NCBI RefSeq assembly: GCF_900199185.1
Contig: NZ_OBMI01000001.1
Coordinates: 558,001-622,000 of the forward strand
Reading direction: 5' to 3'
Length of the DNA stretch: 64,000 nt
From: Sphingomonas guangdongensis
GTDB taxonomy: Bacteria; Pseudomonadota; Alphaproteobacteria; Sphingomonadales; Sphingomonadaceae
Under the pieces are notes generated by a model. That model was given only the letters and a program-made list of their open reading frames with translations. It did no database searches and was not told the DNA's origin. The position numbers and the translations under genes were made by a program. Of the stretch, positions 50,049 through 59,419 are shown one piece after another (position 1 is the stretch's first letter; every line of letters begins with the position of its first letter).

Positions 50049-51346
50049 CCGACACCGCGACCCGGCCGCCGCGTGCGCCGGAGGGCGAGCGCATGGCCGC
50101 GACCCTCGCCGCCCAGGCCTATCAGAAGGCGACCCAGGCGCGGTTTCGCGCGGAGGTGATCGAGGGCGGCGGCGACTATGTCATCGCCGACGCGGTTGCC
50201 CCGCACGAGATCTTCCACACCATGGACGTGCCCGTCATTTCGCTGCCGTGGTACTCGGCGGTGATCTCGGCGAAACAGCTCTCGCCCTACTACTTCGGGC
50301 TGATGGACGAGCTCGGCTACCACGACGGGTTGCCGCGCTACACCAGCCTGCCGTTCATGACGACGCTGGCGAACGAGCCCGAGCGCGCACCCTATGGCGG
50401 GCTGCCGAAGCCGACCATGATCCTGGAGCGGCTGCGCGGCGACTACGGGCAGAAGATCGGCGAGCAATGGGCGCGCGCGTTCGGCGGCGTGCCGCTCGTC
50501 ACGATCGACAACTCCTCCGTGACGGAGCTGACCCCCGGCTGGTTCCGCCACGCGCAGTCCGACTGGGAGGCGCTGTACGAGCCGCACCGGCTCGACTTCC
50601 AGGTCAAGCAGATCGAGAACGTCATCGCGGTCGCCGAGACGCTGACCCACCGCTCGCTCGACCCAGGCGCGTTCCGCCAAGTCATGCACCGCGTGAACGA
50701 GGCGGGCGAGCTGGTCGATCGTGCGAAGCGGATCATCGCCGCCGCACGGCCCGCGCCGGTGTCGCTGCCCGAACAGCTCACCAACGTCATGGCCGCGACC
50801 TGGAACCGCGGCAGCCAATGGGCGGTCGACCACCTGCGCACCTATTGCGAGGAACTGGAGGCGCGGGTCGCAAGCGGCGTCGCCGCCTGCCCGGACGAGC
50901 GCGTCCGGCTCTTGTGGGTGAACAACGGATTGTGGTTCAACACCGGCTTCTACCGCGCGTTCGAGGAGAAGTACGGGGCGACGTTCGTGTGGTCGATGTA
51001 CTCCAACTTCCTCTCGGACGGGTACCGGAAATACTTCACCGACGATCCGCTGCGGGCGCTCGCCGCGCGGCACATCTCGATGAACGAGCAGCTCCACCTG
51101 CCCGGCTGGATGGCGGAATGGATCATCGAGCAGGCGCGCGACTACGGCTGCACGGGCGCGGTGATGCTGGTCCCGATCGGCGACCGGATGAGCGCGTTCG
51201 GCACCAAATTGTGCGCCATGGCCCTGGAGCAAGGCGGCATTCCGACGCTGACGCTGACTGCCAGCATGGTCGATGCCCGCTTGTGGGATAACGCCGCCAT
51301 GATACGGAAGGTCGAGGAATTTCTGGAGCAACGCGTACTCAAATGA
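50045..51346 (+). CDS. 2-hydroxyacyl-CoA dehydratase family subunit (HgdA-like) lacking cluster cysteines
   Basis: 433 residues; the ATG overlaps the preceding stop. Similarity to the alpha-type subunit is clearest at both ends: FHTMDVPVISLPWYSAVISA in the N-terminal block, and ARDYGCTGAVMLVPIGDRM with GGIPTLTLTASMVDARLWDN near the end. The usual cluster ligands (a Cys in the SYAR-like block and one in the NRSCK-like block) are replaced by GLPRYTSLPFM and VPIGDRMSAF. Four other Cys exist but sit elsewhere. With the previous gene it would form a heterodimer. Substrate unknown. Confidence 0.8.
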   Translation: MTDTATRPPRAPEGERMAATLAAQAYQKATQARFRAEVIEGGGDYVIADAVAPHEIFHTMDVPVISLPWYSAVISAKQLSPYYFGLMDELGYHDGLPRYTSLPFMTTLANEPERAPYGGLPKPTMILERLRGDYGQKIGEQWARAFGGVPLVTIDNSSVTELTPGWFRHAQSDWEALYEPHRLDFQVKQIENVIAVAETLTHRSLDPGAFRQVMHRVNEAGELVDRAKRIIAAARPAPVSLPEQLTNVMAATWNRGSQWAVDHLRTYCEELEARVASGVAACPDERVRLLWVNNGLWFNTGFYRAFEEKYGATFVWSMYSNFLSDGYRKYFTDDPLRALAARHISMNEQLHLPGWMAEWIIEQARDYGCTGAVMLVPIGDRMSAFGTKLCAMALEQGGIPTLTLTASMVDARLWDNAAMIRKVEEFLEQRVLK

Positions 51347-51849
51347 CCGCTCGCAGGGCGACAACGAAGATTGCCGACCCGGTGCCGCCGGGCGCGGCCA
51401 CGCCCGGATTGGCGGAGAGTTTCTCGCTGGGCGTGCTGGACCAGCTGATTAACTTCCGGCTGCGCCACATCCGCAACTACCTGACCGACTGCTACCGCAA
51501 GGAAACGCTCGCGCTCGGGCTGAAGGCGGGCGCGTTCGGCGTGATGGCGGTGATCGACGCCAATCCCGGCATCTCGCAGATCGATCTCGCGCGGTTCGGC
51601 GGCTACGACCAGACGGTGCTGGTCGGAGTGCTCGACGACATCGAACAGCGCGGCTGGGCGACCCGCACCCGTGATCCGAGCGATCGTCGCCGACACCGCG
51701 TCGCGCTGACCAACGAGGGCAAGGTGGCGCTGGACGGCCTGCTCGCCCGCGCGCTGGAGAACGAGCGCCCGGCCCGCGAAGCCCTGACCGCCGCCGAGCT
51801 ACGCGACTTTCGCGCCGCGCTCGACAAGATCTACCACCACCTGCTCTAG
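51343..51849 (+). CDS. MarR-family transcriptional regulator
   Basis: 168 residues, winged HTH: GLKAGAFGVMAVIDANPGIS, QIDLARFGGYDQTVLVGVLD and the beta wing RGWATRTRDPSDRRRHRVAL, which is diagnostic for MarR. It overlaps the dehydratase-like gene by 4 bp and closes the operon. It probably represses the operon until a CoA ester or aromatic acid binds. Candidate operators lie in the AT-rich part of 42880-42930 but no clean palindrome was found there. Confidence 0.9.
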   Translation: MTARRATTKIADPVPPGAATPGLAESFSLGVLDQLINFRLRHIRNYLTDCYRKETLALGLKAGAFGVMAVIDANPGISQIDLARFGGYDQTVLVGVLDDIEQRGWATRTRDPSDRRRHRVALTNEGKVALDGLLARALENERPAREALTAAELRDFRAALDKIYHHLL

Positions 51850-52497
51850 CGCGGCGCTCACCAGCGCGGCGAGGGTCGTCAGGGTCGGTGCCGCCACGCC
51901 GGCTGCGCGAGCAAAGGCGAGCGGCAGATGGAGCAGCGCATCCGCCTCCAGCGGTCGCCCGCGGCGGTGGTCCTGGGGCATGGAGGACAGGTGACCCGCC
52001 GCGGGCGGTCGCGGATCGATCGTCCAGTCGACCCCGCTCGCCGCCGCGATCGCGACCGCCTCCGCCCCGACCGCGTCGACGATCGGGCGCAGGGCCGGAT
52101 CGTCGACACCTCGCGTGACGTCCGATCGGTCAGCAGCGACAGCAGCGAGGCGCGCAGGTTGTTGATCAGCTTGGTCCAGACCGCCTCCCGGATGTCCAAC
52201 GTGGGCGGCGATGCGATCCCGGCCGCGACCAGCACGGCGCGGAGCTCCGCAATCCGGCCGCTAGCGCTGTCATCGATCTCACCGATGGTCAGCTGGTTTC
52301 GTTCGGGTGAGCTGTTGCGGACCACGCCCGGGCGCTCGACTTCGTTGGAGGACGACACCACGGCACCGATCGTCCGCGCGACGCCGACCCGCTCGCGCAG
52401 CGCCCGCGTCGGACCGGGCAGCGCGAGCTCGGCCACGGTCAGGCGTCCGCCCGCCCCGTCGCCGTACCACCACGGGATGCCGTTCTGCCTGAACGAC
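51850..52497 (-). pseudogene. Ketopantoate reductase-like (ApbA/PanE family) remnant
   Basis: A minus-strand fragment begins abruptly near 52497 at QNGIPWWYGDG, a family hallmark, and continues with ERVGVARTIGAVVSSSNEVE and IREAVWTKLINNLRASLLSL (catalytic Lys and Asn). A frameshift near 52120 moves the C-terminal helices into another frame (MPQDHRRGRPLEADALLHLP). The NADPH-binding N-terminus is missing. It is not the organism's pantothenate gene in working form. Confidence 0.8.
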
Positions 52498-52675
52498 CGG
52501 GGTCGCCGCGCTCACGCCCTGTCGCTGAACGTCACCAACCTGTTCGACCGCGACCCGCCCGATGCCATCCTGGCGTCGGATGCCCGGCAGAGCGGCGGCT
52601 TCGACGTGCAGCAGTCGAGCCCGCTCGGCCGGCTGATCACCACCGGAGTCGGGCTGCGCTTCCAGCCGCTGGTCA
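52498..52675 (+). pseudogene. C-terminal stump of a TonB-dependent receptor
   Basis: About 58 codons read RAHALSLNVTNLFDRDPPDA, then QSSPLGRLITTGVGLRFQPL. LNVTNLFDRDPP and the closing strand are typical of receptor barrels. It begins at the same joint (about 52497) where the ketopantoate reductase fragment begins, so two truncated genes meet there head to head. The receptor may once have served the neighbouring GH95 glycosidase. Confidence 0.7.
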
Positions 52676-52897
52676 GTCCTCCCCGACCCGCAGGTGCGCC
52701 CGGCTGCCGTCGACCTTGCCGGCGAGGCCCGGCACCTCCTCCAGCTGGCGCAGGTCGGTGAAGCGGCCGCGCTCGCCGCGATAGCGGACGATCTCGAACC
52801 CGTGCCCGGCGAGGCCCGGCACCGCGTCGAGCTCGTCCGCCGTTGCGGCGTTCACGTCCACGGTGTCGCTCACATCGTCGCTCCTCATCATCGTCAC
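52673..52897 (-). CDS. Small helix-hairpin-helix (ComEA-like) protein
   Basis: 74 residues. VDVNAATADELDAVPGLAGH is the first hairpin of a ComEA-type HhH domain, followed by GRFTDLRQLEEVPGLAGKV, the second. No signal peptide or membrane helix is present, unlike true ComEA, so DNA-uptake function is doubtful. It overlaps the stop of the GH95 gene by 4 bp and could be the regulatory or structural tail of that operon. Confidence 0.65.
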   Translation of the reverse strand: MTMMRSDDVSDTVDVNAATADELDAVPGLAGHGFEIVRYRGERGRFTDLRQLEEVPGLAGKVDGSRAHLRVGED

Positions 52898-55260
52898 GCG
52901 TCAGCCGCCTGGAGGCCAGGACCTAGCAGCCGCACGATGCGTCCGGGTCGAAGCTCCACCGTCCGCCGGTCGGAACCGCAGCGAACCACTCGGGTTCCGC
53001 CGATCCGCGGCCGAATAAGGCACTCGCTCAGTTGCCCGTTCGTCCAGCGGAGATCAAGCTCCGCCGCGCCGCGGACACGCACGCCGCGGATCGATCCGTG
53101 CGGCCACGCGGCGGGTAGCGCCGGCAGCAGCTCGAGGAGGTCGCCGCGGCTGTGCACCAGCAGCTCGATCATCGCGGCGGCACCGCCGAAATTGCCGTCG
53201 ATCTGGAACGGCGGATGCGCGTCGAACAGATTGGGGTAGGTGCGCGGAGAGGAGAGCAGGCGATGGAGCACGCCGAGCGCCCGCTCCCCGTCACCCAGCC
53301 GTGCCCATAGGCTGGCCCGCCACGCGAGGCCCCAGCCGGTCGACGCATCGCCGCGCCGCTCAAGCGACCGCCGCGCCGCCGCCGCGAGCGCCGGCGTGTC
53401 GTCGCGGTTGATCTGGTCGCTCGGGTAGAGGCCGTAGAGGTGCGACACATGGCGGTGGCGCTGATCGGGCGCGTCACCGTCCCAATCGTCGCGCCACTCC
53501 ATCAGTTGGCCCGCGCGACCAACCCGGTCGGGGATCAGCCGCGCGCGGGCCGCGGCGAAGCGGGCGCAGAGATCGGCGTCCAGCCGCAGGATCGCGCCCG
53601 CCTCGACGCAGCGCGCGAACAGGTCGCGCAGGATCTGCATGTCCATCGCGGGGCCGGCGCACAGGCTGCCGCCGTGACCGTGATCGTTCTCCGGCGACAG
53701 CGACGGGTTGGTCAGCAGCCGGTCGCTGCCGGGCTCCGGCGCCAGCGTGTCGAGGAAGAACAGCGCGGCGCCGCGCATCACAGGCCATACTCGGCGCAGA
53801 AAGGCCGCACTGCGGCCGTAGTCATAGTGATCCCACAGGTGCAGGCACAGCCACGCGCCGCCCATCGGCCACAGGCCCCAGAAGCTGCCGTCGACCGGCG
53901 CGGTGGCGCGCCACAGGTCGGTGTTGTGGTGCGCGACCCAGCCGCGTGCGCCGTACATCTCGCGCGCGGTGCGTGCGCCCGACGCGGCCAGCTCCTCCAC
54001 CATCGCGACGAGCGGCGCAACGCAGGGCGCGAGGTTGGCGGGTTCGGCCAGCCAGTAGTTCATCTGGGTGTTGATGTTGATCGTGTATTTGGAGCCCCAG
54101 GCCGGGGCGTTGCTGTCGTTCCACATGCCCTGCAAATTGGCCGGCTGGCCACCGATGCGTGAGCAGGCAATGAGCAGATAGCGGGCGTAGGCGAAGTACA
54201 AGGAGGCGAGCGCCGGATCGTCCTGCGGCCGGCTGATCGCGACCCGTGCGTCGGTCGACAGCTCGGCGACGGGCGAGCGGCCGATCTCCAGCGCGGCGGC
54301 CCGGAACAGCTGGCGGTGATCGGCCTGATGATTGGCGAGCAGGGTCGCGTACGACTTGGCGGCGGCGGCGGCGAGCAGATCGCGGGTAGCGGCGACCGGA
54401 TCGCCATCGACCCGGTCGAAGCGGCGGTGGCTGCTGTCCAGCGCGACCAGCACGACCAGCTCGTCGGCACCGCGCACGGTCAGCGCGTCACCCTCCCGCA
54501 CCACCCGGCCGCCGCGCGGCAGCGCCTGCGCGCGCAGCGCCAGTGTCAGCCCGCCCGGCACGCCGGCGCTGCTGGCGCCGCGCAGCACGGACAGGAGCTG
54601 ATCGTCACCGGCCGGCAGCGCGGCCGCGTCCGGACCCGCGCGCCACGCCAGCTGCGCGTCGATCGCGCCCGGCGCATCGCAGGACAGGCGGACGACGAGC
54701 ACCCGATCGACATGGGAGGCGAACACCTCCCGCCGGTAGCGCCGCCCGCCCGCGGTGAAGCTGGCACTCGCCAGCGCGCCGTCGAGGTCGAGATCCCGCT
54801 CGTAGCTTTCCGCGTCGTTGTCATTCACGCCGGTTAGCCGGACGAGCAGCGCGCCGGCGGTCTGGTAGGGCATCTGGCTCGCCGGACGGCCGACCAGCGC
54901 GGCGTCGGCGAGCGTGTGCGCTTCTTTGATCCGCCCGTCGAGGATCAGCTGGCGCACCCGCGGCAGCGCCTCGCGCGCGGCCGGGTTGACGGGATGGTAG
55001 GGCTGGCCCGCCCACCAGCCATGGTGATTGAGCTGGAGCAGTTCGTCCCGAACGCCGCCGCTCACCATCGCGCCGAGCATCCCGTTGCCCACGGGCAGCG
55101 CCTCCAGCCACATTCGCGCGGGCTGACGGTACCAGAGCCGCGGCGCGTCCGCAGTCCGGTCTGTCTGCTGGGCGGCGGCACCCGGGGACGCAGGCCAGCT
55201 AAGGTCCAGCGCACCGAGCGCGGCGAGCCCCAGCAGTTCACGCCGATCCACGCCCTGCAC
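52894..55260 (-). CDS. Glycoside hydrolase family 95 (alpha-L-fucosidase/galactosidase)
   Basis: 788 residues, the typical GH95 length. The N-terminus DRRELLGLAALGALDLSW looks like a Tat-type signal, so the enzyme is probably periplasmic or outer-membrane facing. Seen: WLEALPVGNGMLGAMVSGG (N-terminal beta domain), NININTQMNYWLAEPANL (the Asn pair of the active site), SPENDHGHGG (catalytic Glu region) and PPFQIDGNFGGAAAM (Asp). GH95 enzymes remove terminal alpha-L-fucose or L-galactose by inversion, for example from plant xyloglucan. The receptor stump downstream suggests a former glycan-use locus. Confidence 0.9.
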   Translation of the reverse strand: MQGVDRRELLGLAALGALDLSWPASPGAAAQQTDRTADAPRLWYRQPARMWLEALPVGNGMLGAMVSGGVRDELLQLNHHGWWAGQPYHPVNPAAREALPRVRQLILDGRIKEAHTLADAALVGRPASQMPYQTAGALLVRLTGVNDNDAESYERDLDLDGALASASFTAGGRRYRREVFASHVDRVLVVRLSCDAPGAIDAQLAWRAGPDAAALPAGDDQLLSVLRGASSAGVPGGLTLALRAQALPRGGRVVREGDALTVRGADELVVLVALDSSHRRFDRVDGDPVAATRDLLAAAAAKSYATLLANHQADHRQLFRAAALEIGRSPVAELSTDARVAISRPQDDPALASLYFAYARYLLIACSRIGGQPANLQGMWNDSNAPAWGSKYTININTQMNYWLAEPANLAPCVAPLVAMVEELAASGARTAREMYGARGWVAHHNTDLWRATAPVDGSFWGLWPMGGAWLCLHLWDHYDYGRSAAFLRRVWPVMRGAALFFLDTLAPEPGSDRLLTNPSLSPENDHGHGGSLCAGPAMDMQILRDLFARCVEAGAILRLDADLCARFAAARARLIPDRVGRAGQLMEWRDDWDGDAPDQRHRHVSHLYGLYPSDQINRDDTPALAAAARRSLERRGDASTGWGLAWRASLWARLGDGERALGVLHRLLSSPRTYPNLFDAHPPFQIDGNFGGAAAMIELLVHSRGDLLELLPALPAAWPHGSIRGVRVRGAAELDLRWTNGQLSECLIRPRIGGTRVVRCGSDRRTVELRPGRIVRLLGPGLQAADA

Positions 55261-55311
55261 CCCCCCTTCAAGGCCTCGTCGCGCCGGGCCGACCCGATCA
55301 CCGGCGCTGCG

Positions 55312-55584
55312 TCACTCGTCCTCGGCGTCCTCGATCTCGTTGTCGACCGCGTCCATGAAGTCGCGCGCGGCCTCGCGATCCTCCTCGTCGGCAAAGGCGG
55401 TGTCGAGGTCAGGCGCGACGCCGAGCATGTAGGCTAGGCACCACAGCGCGAAGCGCCGACCGCTGTCCTTCTCCAGCCCGAACTGCAGCCGCAGGCGGTC
55501 GATCCCGGCGGCGAGTTGCTCGGGCGGAAGGGTGGCGATGTCGTCGGTTCCGAAGAAGCGGACGAGCAGTTCATCGAAGTCCAT
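55312..55584 (-). CDS. Conserved-looking acidic hypothetical protein
   Basis: 90 residues, helical and strongly acidic at the C-terminus (FMDAVDNEIEDAEDE). It begins FDELLVRFFGTDDIATLPPE. No domain was recognised and there is no signal or membrane segment. Codon use matches neighbouring genes, so it is likely real. It lies upstream of GH95 on the same strand with a 51-bp gap. Confidence 0.6.
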   Translation of the reverse strand: MDFDELLVRFFGTDDIATLPPEQLAAGIDRLRLQFGLEKDSGRRFALWCLAYMLGVAPDLDTAFADEEDREAARDFMDAVDNEIEDAEDE

Positions 55585-55662
55585 CCGTGCTCCGTAGCGC
55601 AGCCACGGCCGCGACCCAAGCCGGCGTGCCCCGCGACGTTGCCGATGCGGAGATCATTTCTG

Positions 55663-55730
55663 TAGTGATCGACACATTTAGACGTTGACGGCCCGACTGC
55701 TGAACGCCAAACATTATGTGTCGATCACTA
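55663..55730. promoter_or_regulatory. Large inverted repeat ahead of the SDR gene
   Basis: TAGTGATCGACACAT (55663-55677) and ATGTGTCGATCACTA (55716-55730) are perfect 15-bp inverted copies separated by 38 bp, and the right one ends 17 bp before the SDR start. Each arm contains GTG(N5)CAC and is itself nearly symmetrical, as in paired TetR/AcrR operators. The spacing would place two dimers around the promoter. No TetR gene lies in this window, so the regulator is elsewhere. Confidence 0.7.
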
Positions 55731-55747
55731 TATAAGGATACAGGCTT

Positions 55748-56488
55748 ATGCAGGAACTCGCGGGCAAGCGCGCCCTGGTCACCGGCGCCTCGCGCGGCAT
55801 CGGCGCGGCGATCGCGATCGGGTTGGCTGAGAAGGGCGCGGATGTCGCGATCACCTATGAGCGCGCGACGGAGCGTGCGGCCGCGGTAGTCGCCCGGATC
55901 GAGGCGCTCGGCCGGCGCGGGGTCGCGATCCAGGCGGACAGCGCCGACGCGGGCGCGATCGAGCGCTCGGTCGGTGAGGCGGCGGCGGCACTCGGCGGGC
56001 TCGACATCCTCGTGAACAACGCCGCGATCGCCCGCTACAGCGACATCGCGAGCTTCCCGGTCGAGGACATCGACGCGCTCCTGACCGTCAACGTGCGCGG
56101 GCCCATCCTCGCTGCCAAGGCGGCGATCCCGCATCTCGGCGCGGGCGGGCGGATCATCAACATCGGATCGGCCGGCGCCGACCGCATCGTCGGGGCACCC
56201 GGCACCGTCTACTACATGACCAAGTCGGCGTTGCAGTCGTTCACCCGCGGGCTGGCGCAGGAACTTGGTCCGCGCGACATCACCGTGAACCTGGTTCAGC
56301 CCGGTTCGACCAATACCGACATGAATCCGGAGGACGGCGAGACGGCCGACTACCAGCGCAGCCTGGTCCCGCTTGGCCGCTACGGCCAGCCGGAAGACGT
56401 GGCTGCCGCGGTGGCGTTTCTGGCGAGCCCGGCGGCGCGCCAGATTACGGGCACCAGCCTGACGGTCGACGGCGGCGCGCTGACCTGA
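55748..56488 (+). CDS. Short-chain dehydrogenase/reductase (FabG-like)
   Basis: 246 residues, classical SDR: cofactor loop VTGASRGIGAAIAIGL, NNAAIA, catalytic Ser in INIGSAGAD, and YYMTK (Tyr and Lys). After the Gly motif the sequence AITYERATERA suggests NADP preference. The C-terminal TGTSLTVDGGAL is standard. It is a single gene between the inverted repeat (promoter side) and a hairpin terminator, so it is likely an inducible reductase of unknown substrate rather than the fatty-acid fabG. Confidence 0.9.
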   Translation: MQELAGKRALVTGASRGIGAAIAIGLAEKGADVAITYERATERAAAVVARIEALGRRGVAIQADSADAGAIERSVGEAAAALGGLDILVNNAAIARYSDIASFPVEDIDALLTVNVRGPILAAKAAIPHLGAGGRIINIGSAGADRIVGAPGTVYYMTKSALQSFTRGLAQELGPRDITVNLVQPGSTNTDMNPEDGETADYQRSLVPLGRYGQPEDVAAAVAFLASPAARQITGTSLTVDGGALT

Positions 56489-56507
56489 GTCCGCAGCCCA
56501 AAAAGAA

Positions 56508-56534
56508 CGGCCCGACGAGGTCATCGTCGGGCCG
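56508..56534. terminator. Bidirectional hairpin terminator
   Basis: CGGCCCGACGA and TCGTCGGGCCG form an 11-bp perfect stem with a 5-nt loop, 20 bp after the SDR stop. On the minus strand the stem is followed by TTCTTTTT, so it is a good intrinsic terminator for the lipoprotein gene; for the SDR it lacks a T-run. Confidence 0.85.
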
Positions 56535-56601
56535 AGTTGTGCCTAGGGAGCATTTCCAGGCATCTGGGACGCGGGCGGCACGTGGCTAACCGCGGAATGG
56601 G

Positions 56602-56853
56602 TCACTGGCTGTTGTCGGTCGCGGTCAGGCTGTTGCCTTCGAGCGTAGCGGCATTGTCCAGCAGCGTGTCGTTGAGCGCGACGGCATTGTCCCCGGACAG
56701 GTTGCCGAAGGCGTCGCCGGCCTCCAGCTCGTTGCCGAGCGGGTCGCCGGCGACATTCTCCGTCACCACGCTGTTGGTCGTCTCGGTCGAGCCGCCGCAG
56801 GCGGCGAGCGGGAGCGCGGCGAGCAGCAGGAGCACGGCAGCAGATTTCTTCAT
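56602..56853 (-). CDS. Small lipoprotein
   Basis: 83 residues with a lipoprotein signal (KKSAAVLLLLAALPLAACGG): the LAAC lipobox places Cys at position 19. The mature part is short, acidic and rich in Asn, Asp, Thr and Leu (VALNDTLLDNAATLEGNSL), with no recognised domain. A purine-rich site precedes the ATG. An intrinsic terminator at 56508-56534 follows. Likely anchored in the outer membrane; role unknown. Confidence 0.7.
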   Translation of the reverse strand: MKKSAAVLLLLAALPLAACGGSTETTNSVVTENVAGDPLGNELEAGDAFGNLSGDNAVALNDTLLDNAATLEGNSLTATDNSQ

Positions 56854-56867
56854 TGATCACCCTTTCG

Positions 56868-57616
56868 TTATTGAACCGTTGTCTGGTGGCTGAGCGCCGC
56901 GCCGAACGCCGTGAAGAAGCCGCGGCTGCCCGCGCAGCGATCGACGTCCCATTCCGGATGCCACTGCACCGCCAGCACGTTCGCGCCGCAGGCGGGGGCG
57001 CGCACCGCCTCCACCAGCCCGTCGGCGGCCGACAGCGCCTCGACCCGCAGCCCGCCGCCGAGCCGGGCGATCCCCTGCTGGTGGACCGAGCTGACGCGCA
57101 GCCGCCGCCGGCCGCTCGCCGCGGCCAGCACCCCGCCCGCGGTCAGCTCGACCAGGTGGCGATGGCGGAACAGCGCGTCATAGTCGTCGTCCCAGCTGCC
57201 GCGGTGGTGGCGTGGCGCCGCGGCGATCGTCGATAACGAGCCGCCGAACAGCACGTTGATTTCCTGCAGCCCTCGGCAGATGCCGAACACGGGCTTGCCG
57301 CCGGCGATCATGCGCTCGGCGAGCGCCAGGGCGACGGCGTCGCGCTCCGGATCCACCGTCTCCGGTTCGGGCGCGGCGTGGTCGCCGTAGTGGCGCGGCG
57401 ACACGTGCGAGCGTCCGCCGGTCAGCAGCAGCCCGTCGAGCACCGCCGCGGTCGCGGCGATGTCGACCGCGTCCGTCGCTGCGGGGACCAGCAGCACGCT
57501 GGCATCGCAGAACCGCTTCAGCGGATCGAGGAAGCGGGTGGCGACCGCCTGAACCGGGCGATTGGCAACCTCGTTCCCGCACATGATGCCGACGATCGGG
57601 CGCCGCCCTCCCTCCC

Positions 57617-57620
<4 letters not shown>
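56868..57620 (-). CDS. Gamma-glutamyl-gamma-aminobutyrate hydrolase-type peptidase (C26)
   Basis: 250 residues of the class-I glutamine amidotransferase fold. The nucleophile elbow reads FGICRGLQEINV (Cys), the His-Glu pair is VQWHPEWD, and LLLTGGRSHVSP lies early, as in PuuD. PuuD cleaves gamma-Glu-GABA in putrescine use, but related enzymes act on other gamma-glutamyl amides, and no puu genes are nearby. The stop of the upstream serine acetyltransferase overlaps its start by 4 bp. Confidence 0.87.
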
Positions 57621-58603
<983 letters not shown>

Positions 58604-58712
58604 TCATGACCTCCGCCCCAAGTGATATCCCATCAGCTAAGTAGGAATTGTCAGATTTGCTTTACGAGCACCAAGTTCTGCTTGCTAGGCTCGGCGTCGG
58701 TGCCGCGCGACT

Positions 58713-59330
58713 ATGCCCTCCGCGAGCGCAGGCGCGCCGCAGCAGGCAACGGAGGAGTCGCAAGTGGCCGCCACTGCCCTGACGTTGGATCGGCTGCAGC
58801 CGGTGATCCTGAGCGGCCATCCTGCGCGGATCGGGCTCGCCGACATGCTCGCCGCGCTGCCGATCAATCCCGGACGCCTGATCCCGTGCCGTGCAGACAC
58901 GCCCGCGCAGCGCAACGTCACGGCTTCGCTGATCGACGATGCGGTGGCGGGTGCCGATCGTGCCGTGCTGCTGGTCGCCGAGGGGATCGGCTGCGCCGCG
59001 GCGGCGTGGTGGGCCAGGCTGTCGCCCCGCGCCTATGTGGAGCGGGTCGCGGGCGCGCTGCTGATCGATCCGGCGAGCGGCGACCAGACCGCGTCCTTCG
59101 CCTCGCCCCGGTCGGTCCTGCCCTTCCCCTCGCTGGTGCTCGGCACCGGTCAGGACGCGAAGGCGCTGTCGGGCGAGTGGGGCAGCCGCCTGCTCGCGGC
59201 GCCCGAAACGAGCGCTGCCGCGCCCCGCAGCGGGCCGTTCCGCGCCATGATCCAGCGGTTCACCACCGCAATCGTCGAGGGCGACGTGGGCCGCGCCCGG
59301 CGCTTGCTGGAAGCGGTCGGCGAGGGATAG
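58713..59330 (+). CDS. RBBP9/YdeN-like alpha/beta protein with altered active site
   Basis: 205 residues (a GTG at 58764 could be the true start). The outline fits RBBP9/YdeN serine hydrolases: AVLLVAEGIGCAAAAWWARL is the nucleophile elbow position, VAGALLIDPA follows, and FPSLVLGTGQDA is the Asp region. In active members the elbow is HSxG; here it is EGIG, so the nucleophile Ser is missing. The terminal His region is also not evident. It is probably a non-catalytic relative. Confidence 0.5.
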   Translation: MPSASAGAPQQATEESQVAATALTLDRLQPVILSGHPARIGLADMLAALPINPGRLIPCRADTPAQRNVTASLIDDAVAGADRAVLLVAEGIGCAAAAWWARLSPRAYVERVAGALLIDPASGDQTASFASPRSVLPFPSLVLGTGQDAKALSGEWGSRLLAAPETSAAAPRSGPFRAMIQRFTTAIVEGDVGRARRLLEAVGEG

Positions 59331-59419
59331 CGCCACCACGCCTCGGCGCGCTGCCGGTCACAGCGGTTCCGCGTCTATCGCCTGGGGGAGCCGCATGGGC
59401 CGGTAACCGTTAGCAGCGC

